Below are positions 51,326-59,514 of a stretch of DNA of 64,000 nucleotides, in pieces; the stretch's first letter is position 1, and every line of letters starts with the position of its first letter. The notes beneath the pieces were generated by a model that ran no database searches, had not been told where the DNA came from, and saw only the letters and a program-made list of their open reading frames with translations. Source of the DNA: DAOTYH01 sp034435015 (GTDB lineage: Bacteria > Chloroflexota > Anaerolineae > Aggregatilineales > UBA3940). The DNA lies in NCBI GenBank assembly GCA_034435015.1, contig DAOTYH010000045.1:186001-250000 (forward strand), given 5' to 3'. The position numbers and the translations under genes were made by a program.

Positions 51326-52702
51326 TTATTCCAGCGGCTCGGTGTGGATCGTGACCCGCTGTAGGGCCGGCAGGGCCGCCCTGATCTGAGTTTCAGCCAT
51401 TTCGGCCATGCTGTGAGCCTCGTGGATAGACATATCGCCGGCAACACGGCAGTGAAGGCTCAGGGCATATCCCCCGTTTGTGTCTCCGCGAATGTCAAGA
51501 GCGTGCCAATGATTGTCAGGGTAAAGGCGCTGGGCCAGCCGCAGAGCTGACTGCCCCAGTGCATATGCATCGTCCCTGTCAAGGCGGGCGTCTTTACAGG
51601 TATGTGCCGGCTCAATGTGAGTGTCTACTCTTTTAAGGTTAGGAATGGCCTGATACAGCCGCTTCTCAAATTCTGATACTGCCTGATGGGCGGAACAAAC
51701 GGATTGCTCAGGCTCAACTTCTACATGCATACTCAGAGCCAGGCCATCTTCTATAGTGGCGGCTGTGACCTCGTGAATGCTTAGCCCTAGTGCATCTGCC
51801 TCAGCGCGGGCCATCAGGGCGTAGTCTGGCGGCCTGTCTCGTATCGGCAGAAAGTTGACCTGAATATCGGTCAGGCTGCCATACCGTTCCCGTAGCCGGG
51901 AACGGATCTCCTGTGCAATAGAGGCGCTATGCTCAGCCGTTGTAGGGGCGGCGACATGCACATCCAAATCGAGGTGAATATCATCACTGGAACCTCGGCT
52001 TCGAACCCGTGAAACCTTCTGCACGCCGGCTACTGTCTCCACTATCTCGCCGACAGCCTCTGCTTCCAGGGCGGCCCGATCAACCAGAATGCCAACGGCG
52101 TTCCGTATGATGCGCCATGCCGCCAGCATGATCAATACCACCACGACCAGTGCCGCCGCCGCGTCCATCCATACCCATCCCAGCCTGACGGCTATCAGGC
52201 TGGCCACCACTGTGATAGATACTAGGATACTACTGCGCGTGTACTCAGCATCGGCTAGCAGGAACTCTGAACCAAGCCTCTTACCCTCACGGTGTTCATA
52301 AGTTGTGACCCCTATGTTAACTGCCAGCGTCACGAACATGGAGATGAAGTTCATGAGGCCGATCTGGGGAGTCCCTCCCTCTGTCAGGCGGCTGATACTG
52401 CTCTTGACAATCTCCCACGCTGTCAGGATGAGAAGAATGCTGACCATCATGCTGGCGAGTGTCTCGAAGCGGCGGTGCCCGTAGGGGTGGTCGCGGTCAG
52501 GGGGACGGGCGGCTAAGGCGTTTCCTATCAACCCGATTACGTTGGAGGTCGAGTCGAGGGCTGAATTTGCTCCGTCGCTGATCATAGCAAGGGAGCCTGT
52601 CAGCAGGCCTACTATCAGCTTGGCCGTTGCCACCAGCAGGTTGGCCGCCATCGTTATAATCAGGACGCGCTGAATCTCTTTCGAACGGACCGTGTTTTGC
52701 AT
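51326..52702 (-). CDS. CDF-family cation efflux protein with tandem cytoplasmic dimer domains
   Basis: A 458-residue transporter with six membrane helices (to about 210) and a long cytoplasmic region with three consecutive ferredoxin-like dimerisation domains, where most CDF proteins have one. In helix II the metal motif is NSALD (usually HxxxD or DxxxD), as in manganese-type CDF proteins. In helix V it is YTRSS where HxxxD or DxxxD is expected, so the main metal site is altered. The ATG at 52702 is preferred because it begins near the first helix; a GTG at 52813 would add 37 residues that look non-helical. Convergent with the glycosyltransferase genes. Substrate uncertain. Confidence 0.8.
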   Translation of the reverse strand: MQNTVRSKEIQRVLIITMAANLLVATAKLIVGLLTGSLAMISDGANSALDSTSNVIGLIGNALAARPPDRDHPYGHRRFETLASMMVSILLILTAWEIVKSSISRLTEGGTPQIGLMNFISMFVTLAVNIGVTTYEHREGKRLGSEFLLADAEYTRSSILVSITVVASLIAVRLGWVWMDAAAALVVVVLIMLAAWRIIRNAVGILVDRAALEAEAVGEIVETVAGVQKVSRVRSRGSSDDIHLDLDVHVAAPTTAEHSASIAQEIRSRLRERYGSLTDIQVNFLPIRDRPPDYALMARAEADALGLSIHEVTAATIEDGLALSMHVEVEPEQSVCSAHQAVSEFEKRLYQAIPNLKRVDTHIEPAHTCKDARLDRDDAYALGQSALRLAQRLYPDNHWHALDIRGDTNGGYALSLHCRVAGDMSIHEAHSMAEMAETQIRAALPALQRVTIHTEPLE

Positions 52703-52855
52703 TCTGTTTTCATCGTTAGCCGCATACCAGCGAATCTGACAGTCAGGAGCGATCTTAGCGTATCTGCCTTTTTTCTGCACTACTTGCAGAGATGGGACGA
52801 TTTTGACCATCACCCCGGAGTGGTTACGAGAGTCGCTTAAAGTGTAAGGTATTAA

Positions 52856-52884
52856 TTTAATCCTTAATGTTTTTCTGGTAAGAT
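52856..52884 (+). promoter_or_regulatory. Promoter of the candidate small RNA
   Basis: TTTAAT (52856-52861) and TAAGAT (52879-52884) are 17 bases apart, and the -10 is extended by TGG directly upstream. It lies in the intergenic region between two leftward genes and reads to the right. Confidence 0.5.
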
Positions 52885-52890
52885 GGGGAG

Positions 52891-53006
52891 TAGTTGCGTT
52901 GAGCGTTTTGCTCCCGGCCCAATAAAAAACTAAGAAAGGTCAATATATTGACTTTTCTTCCCCAAATTGCTCAACGCAGAGCCACCCGCCCGGGTGGCAT
53001 TTTTTT
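52891..53006 (+). ncRNA. Candidate small RNA gene with long-range stem, internal hairpin and terminator
   Basis: About 116 bases, on the strand opposite to both flanking genes. A perfect 10-bp stem (52895-52904 with 52969-52978) encloses a second 12-bp hairpin (52932-52943 with 52948-52959, one G-T pair, loop TATA). Just after the outer stem is a strong intrinsic terminator with seven T. No start codon with a ribosome site or frame of note is present. It does not match 6S, SRP, tmRNA, RNase P or the common riboswitch cores I could check by eye. Its own promoter is the element at 52856-52884. Confidence 0.65.
52981..53006 (+). terminator. Strong intrinsic terminator of the candidate small RNA
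   Basis: A 7-bp stem (GCCACCC 52981-52987 with GGGTGGC 52992-52998, loop GCCC) followed by A and seven T (53000-53006), two bases from the stop codon of the helicase gene on the other strand. The T-run exists only on the plus strand. Confidence 0.85.
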
Positions 53007-53008
53007 AT

Positions 53009-55552
53009 CTACCCGAAGCCTGAACCTCCGATCATGGCTCTTAGCAGGGAGATGGTCTGTTGCTTAGCTTCCGATCCTGCCTCTCTGACTGGCCCGACAC
53101 AGGCGGGGCAACCCTCAGCACAGGCACAACTGCATACCAGCTCCAGCGCGCTGGCAAGCATCTCCTCATGCAGATCATACAGGCGAACCGACAGCCCCAT
53201 GCCGCCCGGTACATGATCATAGAGGGTGATAGTCGGGGCCTGCGTATAAGTTGAATGTTGCTCGACGACTACCCCTATATCCCCCGGAGCGCACATCAGG
53301 TAGAATGCCGCTAGGTTGTGCAAGATGTTCGCTAGTCCGCTTAAGGCGCTGTGTGTACCTGCTACAGTCTCAACAGCACGATGACAGCTACGACACAGTG
53401 TGACCAGGTTGTCCAGATAGTTGGCCTCGATGTAGGCTTCATTCTGGCCCGCTATATAGCCAAATTCGCGGAAGGGCCGGATGTGGTGGACATCATGCTG
53501 TTGGTTGGGCTGTTCGGGTGCCCCGCAGTGTGTACAACGGTAGCCGTCGCGGGCGCGGGCACGATCACGTTGGACTGCCCAGTTAGGACCATAATCATTG
53601 GGACGCAACAGGAGAGGAGTGTCTCCTAATTGTGCAATGAGATCGGGAGGGAGGAATATCCAGTAGGCGGTTGTCTCGAACTGTTGGGGTGGAAGGAGAA
53701 CCTCGCCGTGCCCCAATGTTTCGTGGGTGTACCGCTTAATAATCCGATAGCCGGTTACCTGATGAGTGACCTGCACACGCCCGGTTGCTTTGAAGCAGTT
53801 CCCTGACCTGCTACGCTCAAATTCTTCCTGTACCTTCACGGCAGAGACAGAGGTGGCGTCGGTGTAGTAATCTACCTCTGTACTGCGGGCCTGAGCCAGA
53901 CCATGCTCCCAGTCCAACCTCTCAATCAGGAACTGGCGTCCCTCATGAAGGTAAACAGCGCCCTCATAGACCATAAGGGGAGCGCTTTGCCGATCTAACT
54001 GCCCGATCACCTCTGGAGTCTCTCTGCTTATGTCCTGTATGATGACGATGTCACTACTCCCCGTCCGCAGGCCGATCTCTCCTGCCGGGAACACGTTCGA
54101 AACCCAGCGATGCATCCCCCCGCTGGAATATACCTCACCGGCCTCGGCCAGAAGGGCAAGCGGCACATCCACGTTGACGAAAGCACCAAAGGACTCACCT
54201 GCCTTAAAGGGTAGTTCATAGGCGGCACATCGGAGGTGATTCAGCAGGATCACCAGATTATCAGGGTTGATGAGGGCATGTTCGGGGGAGCGTTCGAACA
54301 GATAGGCAGGATGCGTCACAATATACTGATCAAGCGGTGTGGCTGAAGCCACCAGCACCCCCACTGAGACATCAGCGCGGCGTCCGGCCCGGCCAAACTG
54401 TTGCCATGTACTTGCAAGTGTCCCCGGATAGCCGGCCAGTATTGCCGCGCCAAGCGCCCCAATATCTACTCCCAGTTCCAGTGCGTTAGTAGCAACCACG
54501 CCGCGGACTTCTCCCGACCGCAACCCCCGCTCGATCTCGCGCCGCTCCGAGGGGAGATAACCGCCCCGATAACCGCGTACACTAGATGAGCTACCTCCAG
54601 ATATACCTACCCTGTCGCGAATGTAACCTAATAGGACCTCAGTAGTCAGCCGGGCACGAGCAAAGACAGCGGTTTGTATCCCAGCCATAATGAGCTGGGT
54701 GGCTATATCACAGGTCTCCAGTATGTAACTGCGGCGGAGGCCCAGCTTTGCGTCGAGCAGGGGCGGGTTATAGAGAATGATATGTTTCTCCCCACGGGGT
54801 GCGCCATCCTGATCAATAAGCATAACGGGCGCCCCTATGAGTTTCTCCGCAAGCTCTGCCGGATTAGCAATGGTTGCACTGGCACAGAAGAAGATCGGGT
54901 CACTGCCGTAAAACTGGCAGATACGCTTCAGCCGCCGGATGACATTCGCCATGTGACTGCCAAAGATACCCCGATAGGTATGCAGTTCATCCAGCACAAC
55001 CAGCCGCAAGTTCTGGAAAAAGTCAGCCCAGCGGGTGTGAGCCGGCAGGATGCCAACGTGTAACATGTCAGGGTTGGAGATCACGACCCCGCCGGCATGC
55101 CTCATCTGAGAGCGGCGGCTCTGTGGTGTGTCACCGTCATAGACTCGGACCGTAATAGCGGGAGCCGTGCCAAGTGAAGTCACCAGGCTTACCAGCGCTG
55201 TGGCTTGATCTTGTGCCAGGGCCTTTGTTGGGAAAAGGTAAAGGGCGCTGGCTTTTGGGTCTTGGAGGGCAAACTGCAAGGTGGGTAGCTGGTAAGCGAG
55301 TGATTTACCTGAGGCTGTGCCGGTCACCAGAACGACGTTCTGCCCCCTCAACACAGCTTCGACGGCCTGAGCCTGATGGGTATAGAGGGGCAGGTAACGC
55401 AGGCGGTCGAGCATATTGATCAGGCGCCAATCCAATACAGAGGGGGGATCGGCATAGCGTGCCGGGCGGGCAGGGACACGTTCCCATACAGTCACGCAAG
55501 CCGAAAATCGTGGATCGAGCTTCAACCCGTCTAGTAGGGATGTCAGCTTCAT
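53009..55552 (-). CDS. MrfA/YprA-like DEAD/DEAH helicase with an inserted HNH nuclease domain
   Basis: An 847-residue superfamily 2 helicase. The motifs are Walker A GTASGKS (78-84), FPTKALAQDQ, DELH (188-191), CASATIANP and QQFGRAGRR. At the C-terminus a cysteine cluster, CSCACAEGCPACVGP (near 807-820), is the MZB/DUF1998 zinc domain of the MrfA family, DNA helicases linked to mitomycin-damage repair. Unusually, an HNH endonuclease domain is inserted at about 660-725: RDGYRCTHCG, DVHHIRPF, NLVTLCRSCHRAVE. The bacterial partner nuclease MrfB is absent nearby, so this fusion may supply nuclease activity. The ATG at 55552 lies 7 bases from a TAAGAT, suggesting a leaderless mRNA. Confidence 0.88.
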   Translation of the reverse strand: MKLTSLLDGLKLDPRFSACVTVWERVPARPARYADPPSVLDWRLINMLDRLRYLPLYTHQAQAVEAVLRGQNVVLVTGTASGKSLAYQLPTLQFALQDPKASALYLFPTKALAQDQATALVSLVTSLGTAPAITVRVYDGDTPQSRRSQMRHAGGVVISNPDMLHVGILPAHTRWADFFQNLRLVVLDELHTYRGIFGSHMANVIRRLKRICQFYGSDPIFFCASATIANPAELAEKLIGAPVMLIDQDGAPRGEKHIILYNPPLLDAKLGLRRSYILETCDIATQLIMAGIQTAVFARARLTTEVLLGYIRDRVGISGGSSSSVRGYRGGYLPSERREIERGLRSGEVRGVVATNALELGVDIGALGAAILAGYPGTLASTWQQFGRAGRRADVSVGVLVASATPLDQYIVTHPAYLFERSPEHALINPDNLVILLNHLRCAAYELPFKAGESFGAFVNVDVPLALLAEAGEVYSSGGMHRWVSNVFPAGEIGLRTGSSDIVIIQDISRETPEVIGQLDRQSAPLMVYEGAVYLHEGRQFLIERLDWEHGLAQARSTEVDYYTDATSVSAVKVQEEFERSRSGNCFKATGRVQVTHQVTGYRIIKRYTHETLGHGEVLLPPQQFETTAYWIFLPPDLIAQLGDTPLLLRPNDYGPNWAVQRDRARARDGYRCTHCGAPEQPNQQHDVHHIRPFREFGYIAGQNEAYIEANYLDNLVTLCRSCHRAVETVAGTHSALSGLANILHNLAAFYLMCAPGDIGVVVEQHSTYTQAPTITLYDHVPGGMGLSVRLYDLHEEMLASALELVCSCACAEGCPACVGPVREAGSEAKQQTISLLRAMIGGSGFG

Positions 55553-55559
55553 ACACTTG

Positions 55560-55588
55560 ATCTTACAGGTAAAACAGATGTTCGCAAA
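55560..55588 (-). promoter_or_regulatory. Promoter of the helicase gene
   Basis: On the minus strand TTTGCG (55588-55583) and TAAGAT (55565-55560) are 17 bases apart; the -10 ends 7 bases before the ATG at 55552. It overlaps the -35 of the divergent glycosyltransferase promoter. Confidence 0.45.
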
Positions 55589-55615
55589 GACAAGCGGCCC
55601 CGTCCCTGTTATAAT
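55587..55615 (+). promoter_or_regulatory. Promoter of the glycosyltransferase gene
   Basis: AAGACA (55587-55592) and a perfect TATAAT (55610-55615) are 17 bases apart; the -10 ends 7 bases before the ATG at 55623. This predicts a leaderless transcript. Confidence 0.6.
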
Positions 55616-55622
55616 GGCTTCT

Positions 55623-56777
55623 ATGAGCGTATACGCCCATGTTGCGCTGAATGCGCACCTGCTGTCCGGCGAAGCGTCTTATCGCAGTGCCGGAATACAT
55701 GGCTACTTGTACAACACACTGGCACATCTCCCTGAGGTTGATCCTAGTTTGACCTATACTGTCTTTGTAGGCAGGGGACAGTTGCCTGATCATACTGGCT
55801 GGAATGTGCGTCGTTCGCGTCTGCCAACACAACGCCCTAGTGTGCGCATCCTGTGGGAGCAGGTGGTTGCTCCTTTAGAACTGGCACGGCTTCAGCCTGA
55901 CCTGTTACACGGTATGGCCTTTGCCCTGCCGCTGTTGTGGCCTGCACCCTCGGTTGTCACCATCTTCGATCTGAGCTTTCTTCGCTACCCTGATCGGCTT
56001 AGCGCCGCACGCCGCCTGTACCTGCGGCTCATGACTCGTATCTCAGCCCGCCGGGCTCAGCGTGTGTTAGCCATATCAGAGAGCGGCAAGGCAGAAATAG
56101 CAATGTTGTTCGGCGTGCCAGCCGAACGAATTGATGTAGCACTTCCCGGTGTCGGTGCAGCTTTCCGTCCGTTGCCCCCGGCAATAGTGGCTGACTTTCG
56201 GAGACGGAACAATCTGCCGGAGCGATTCATTCTGCATGTAGGGACGCTTGAGCCGCGCAAGAATCTCGATACTCTGTTGCGGGCCTACGCAAGGCTTCCA
56301 CAGCGGGGCGCAGTCAAGCTGGTGTTGGTCGGCGGGAAGGGCTGGCAAACGGGGCCGATGTTCACCCTCATGGAAGAGCTGGGCTTGGAGCAGGATGTGC
56401 TTATGCCCGGTTATGTAGCCGGGGACGCTTTACCTCTGTGGTACAATGCGGCTGAGGTGTTTGCCTACCCTTCTGTCTATGAGGGATTTGGTATGCCGCT
56501 TCTAGAGGCAATGGCCTGCGGCCTGCCGGTAGTTGCCTCTAACACGACTTCCCTGCCAGAGGCGGTTGGTTCGGACGGCCTTTTACTTCCGCCTGATGAT
56601 GCAGAGGCTTGGGCTGATGCTCTATCCAGGCTTCTGGACGATAAGTCAACACGCGCCGAACTAGCGGCACGCGGACAGCAACGGGCACGGAGTTTTAGCT
56701 GGGTACGTACCGCTCAACAAACGGTGGCTGCCTACCATCGTGTTTTGGACAGCAAGAGGGGAAGCAATGGCGCATAA
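55623..56777 (+). CDS. Glycosyltransferase family 4 (GT-B)
   Basis: A 384-residue retaining glycosyltransferase closely resembling the product of the gene at 48975. Motifs are LLSGEASYRSAGIHGYLYN near the N-terminus (acceptor loop), ILHVGTLEPRKNLDTLLRAYA and SVYEGFGMPLLEAMACGLPVV. The start at 55623 is chosen from the promoter position and family N-terminus; an ATG at 55614 overlaps the -10 element. Its stop lies inside the sugar-transferase gene, which begins 11 bases before it. It is part of the exopolysaccharide unit. Confidence 0.88.
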   Translation: MSVYAHVALNAHLLSGEASYRSAGIHGYLYNTLAHLPEVDPSLTYTVFVGRGQLPDHTGWNVRRSRLPTQRPSVRILWEQVVAPLELARLQPDLLHGMAFALPLLWPAPSVVTIFDLSFLRYPDRLSAARRLYLRLMTRISARRAQRVLAISESGKAEIAMLFGVPAERIDVALPGVGAAFRPLPPAIVADFRRRNNLPERFILHVGTLEPRKNLDTLLRAYARLPQRGAVKLVLVGGKGWQTGPMFTLMEELGLEQDVLMPGYVAGDALPLWYNAAEVFAYPSVYEGFGMPLLEAMACGLPVVASNTTSLPEAVGSDGLLLPPDDAEAWADALSRLLDDKSTRAELAARGQQRARSFSWVRTAQQTVAAYHRVLDSKRGSNGA

Positions 56778-58188
56778 ACAGTCCCGTGTGGGCATTACCA
56801 TTGCATTGGATGTTGTTCTGATCAACCTTTCCTTTGTGCTCTCTTATATTGTACGTTACCAGCTCCAGATACCCTATCCGGTTGAGGAGCAATACTACGC
56901 ACCCTTCTACCCCTATATCCCGTTTGCGGCCTTGCTAACCCTGCTATGCCTGATGACCTATCGGATTGAGGGGCTGTACGAGATACGCCGGGGCCGCCGC
57001 TGGCTGGATGAAGTATATCGGCTGATCAGCGGTACGATGGTCAGTATCGTGCTGATCATGGCAATCACCTTCTTCCTTCAGCCGTTAGTCTACTCGCGCG
57101 GGATGCTGGTGCTGGCGGGCTTTCTGATCGTGGCTTCGCTCAGCCTTGAGCGCCTGATCCAGCATGTGATCGAGGCAGGCAGACGGCGGAAGGGAATAGG
57201 GGTTGACCGCGTTCTAATTATCGGGGCGGGCGAGCTTGGACGGGCTGTCATGCGAAGTATTCTGGCTGATCCGTCATTGGGTTACCGGATCGTTGGCTAC
57301 CTTGATGACGATCCTAATAAGGGGAACGGCAGTCTAGGCCGTTTCAAAGGGTTGGGGTCGCTGGACAAGCTGTCTGATGTTCTCTCTGCTGAGAAGGTAG
57401 ATGAGGTCATAGTGACCCTGCCATGGATGTATCACCGCAAAATCATGCAGATCGTGGATGAGTGTGAGCGCCATAGAGTGCGCGTTCGCGTGGTGCCGGA
57501 TGTCTTCCAGCAACGCCTGCACTATCTTGATCTTGAAAGCTTGAACGGCATTCCCCTGATTGGGCCAGGCCCGGCCCGGATGAGTTCCAGTGCCTTCATC
57601 CTGAAGAGAGTGATTGACCTGTCGGTAGTCATTATTACTCTGCCCCTATGGTCATTGCTGTTCCTCATTATTGGGGTGCTCATCAAACTGGACTCGCGCG
57701 GCCCTGTGTTGTACAAACAGATTCGTGTGGGCAGAAATGGGCAGGAGTTTTATATCTACAAGTTCCGCTCCATGATTTTAGGGGCGGATGAGATGAAGGC
57801 TGAGTTGGAAGCCCTCAACGAGGCGGATGGGCCTCTTTTCAAAATCAAGGACGATCCGCGCCTGACACGCCTTGGAAGATTGCTGAGGCGTACCAGCCTT
57901 GACGAGCTTCCTCAGGTTATCAACGTGTTACGGGGAGAGATGAGCCTGGTTGGGCCGCGTCCCGGCACCCCTGATGAGGTAGCCAAGTACGAGCCTTGGC
58001 AACGGGCGCGCATTAGCGTTCGTCCCGGCATGACCGGCCTCTGGCAGGTAAGCGGTCGGAGCAACCTGCCTTTCGATGAGATGTGCCTGCTGGACATCTT
58101 CTATATCGAGAACTGGTCTCTTGATCTTGACATCCGCATCCTGTTACAAACTATCCCTAACGTCATTCTGGGGCATGGAGCTTATTGA
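56767..58188 (+). CDS. Polyprenyl-phosphate sugar-1-phosphate transferase (exopolysaccharide initiating enzyme)
   Basis: A 473-residue initiating glycosyl-1-phosphate transferase. It has an N-terminal block of four to five membrane helices, a Rossmann-like cytoplasmic domain (VLIIGAGELGRAVMRSIL, about 145-240), a fifth or sixth helix (about 280-305), and a C-terminal catalytic domain with KFRSMILGADEM, TRLGRLLRRTSLDELPQVINVL, SLVGPRPGTP and PGMTGLWQVSGR. These match the WbaP/WcaJ pattern. It transfers a hexose-1-phosphate to undecaprenyl phosphate to start each repeat unit. The ATG has GAGGGGAA upstream and overlaps the preceding gene by 11 bases. Confidence 0.93.
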   Translation: MAHKQSRVGITIALDVVLINLSFVLSYIVRYQLQIPYPVEEQYYAPFYPYIPFAALLTLLCLMTYRIEGLYEIRRGRRWLDEVYRLISGTMVSIVLIMAITFFLQPLVYSRGMLVLAGFLIVASLSLERLIQHVIEAGRRRKGIGVDRVLIIGAGELGRAVMRSILADPSLGYRIVGYLDDDPNKGNGSLGRFKGLGSLDKLSDVLSAEKVDEVIVTLPWMYHRKIMQIVDECERHRVRVRVVPDVFQQRLHYLDLESLNGIPLIGPGPARMSSSAFILKRVIDLSVVIITLPLWSLLFLIIGVLIKLDSRGPVLYKQIRVGRNGQEFYIYKFRSMILGADEMKAELEALNEADGPLFKIKDDPRLTRLGRLLRRTSLDELPQVINVLRGEMSLVGPRPGTPDEVAKYEPWQRARISVRPGMTGLWQVSGRSNLPFDEMCLLDIFYIENWSLDLDIRILLQTIPNVILGHGAY

Positions 58189-58189
58189 T

Positions 58190-59428
58190 ATGCGATTTCC
58201 CTTGCTCCCTTTTTCTAGCTCGACCCAAGATCTTCGGCCTTACCTTGCTCTAAAGGATACGGAACGGGAGTCTATGACGCTTTTTCTGCAAAACCTGATC
58301 CGGACTCCCAGCCCATCTGCTCAGGAGCAAGATGTCGCCGCGCTGATCCAGAAGGAACTGCGTTCGGTGGGCGTCGAAGATGTGTTTGTGGATCGTGTTG
58401 GCAATGTCATTGGTCGGCTGGGGGACGGAAACGGCCCCGCTCTCCTCCTGAACGCCCATATGGATACAGTCCAGCCTGCGGCAACGGGCTGGCCTTACGA
58501 TCCCTATGCGGCTGTCATCCAAGACGGGGTCATCTATGGTCTGGGCGCATGCGACATGAAAGGCGCTATCGCGGCAATGGTATATGCCGCTGGGCGTTTG
58601 GTTGATGCCAGAGTCCCTCTGCACGGGACATTGGTACTTGCCTTCGTGGTACAGGAAGAACCCTGTGAAGGTTATGCCCTCAAAGTGCTGGTTGAGGAAG
58701 AGGGCATACGCCCTGACTGGGTGGTACTGGGCGAACCCAGCGATTTACAGATCATGCGGGGGCATCGAGGACGCGTGCTGTACAGAATCACGGTGCAGGG
58801 AAGAAGCAGTCACGCCTCCAGCCCGGAACTAGGGGATAATGCCATCATGGCGGCCGCACGCCTGATCTTTGGAATTGACTTGTTAGCCGGCGAGATGGGA
58901 GAAGACCCTTTTCTAGGGCCCGGCAGTATTACCGTCACCCATATCCAGAGCCAGTCCGCCAGCCTGAATGCTATACCGGACACCTGTAGTTTTTACGTTG
59001 ACCGCCGCCTGACTCTAGGCGAGACTGCCACCCGCGCCCAGGCCCAGATTGAGGGCATCATCCAGCGGGAAGGCATTGATGCTACTATGGAGGTGGTAGA
59101 GTATCAAGCCACTTCCTATAAGGGTTACCCCTTTTACGGACGGCAAGCTTTCAACTCATGGACACTGGAGGAAAACCATCCCCTGATACAGGCGCTCAGT
59201 GCCATTGTGCGCGGTGTTCAGGGGCGAAACCCTGCTGTCGGCGCATGGACTATCTCAACCGACGGGGCCTACAGTATGGGGGAGGCAAACATTCCAACGG
59301 TTGGTTTTGGGCCGGGTAAGCCGGAACATGCTCATACAGTTTCTGATCAGGTTCGTCTGGATGATGTGGCACAAGCGGCACAGGTTTATGCCGCGCTGGC
59401 TGAGAAATTGCTGGGTAGTAACAGGTAG
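58190..59428 (+). CDS. M20-family metallohydrolase, YgeY-like
   Basis: A 412-residue peptidase-type hydrolase. The metal ligands follow the M20 pattern: NAHMDTV (His90, Asp92), GACDMKG (Asp122), the QEEPCEG pair (Glu156-Glu157) and the terminal HTVSDQV. The GEPSDLQIMRGHRGR and DRRLTLGETATRAQAQIEGI segments are those of the YgeY selenium-metabolism-linked hydrolases, though no selenium genes are in view, so the link cannot be assumed. The ATG at 58190 sits two bases after the previous stop, with GGAG 8 bases upstream; a start 15 bases earlier overlaps. Substrate unknown. Confidence 0.85.
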   Translation: MRFPLLPFSSSTQDLRPYLALKDTERESMTLFLQNLIRTPSPSAQEQDVAALIQKELRSVGVEDVFVDRVGNVIGRLGDGNGPALLLNAHMDTVQPAATGWPYDPYAAVIQDGVIYGLGACDMKGAIAAMVYAAGRLVDARVPLHGTLVLAFVVQEEPCEGYALKVLVEEEGIRPDWVVLGEPSDLQIMRGHRGRVLYRITVQGRSSHASSPELGDNAIMAAARLIFGIDLLAGEMGEDPFLGPGSITVTHIQSQSASLNAIPDTCSFYVDRRLTLGETATRAQAQIEGIIQREGIDATMEVVEYQATSYKGYPFYGRQAFNSWTLEENHPLIQALSAIVRGVQGRNPAVGAWTISTDGAYSMGEANIPTVGFGPGKPEHAHTVSDQVRLDDVAQAAQVYAALAEKLLGSNR

Positions 59429-59461
59429 AAGGACGATTGTTTCGAACAGTGCACCTGTAGC

Positions 59462-59494
59462 TACGGGGACATGAGACTTGCTCATGTCCCCGTA
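59462..59494. terminator. Bidirectional terminator between the M20 hydrolase and enolase genes
   Basis: A perfect 14-bp stem (59462-59475 with 59481-59494, five-base loop) lies between the convergent stops at 59428 and 59515. The plus-strand flank is moderately T-rich (ATTCGTGGTGTATTGTT); the minus flank is not. Confidence 0.65.
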
Positions 59495-59514
59495 ATTCGT
59501 GGTGTATTGTTGGT

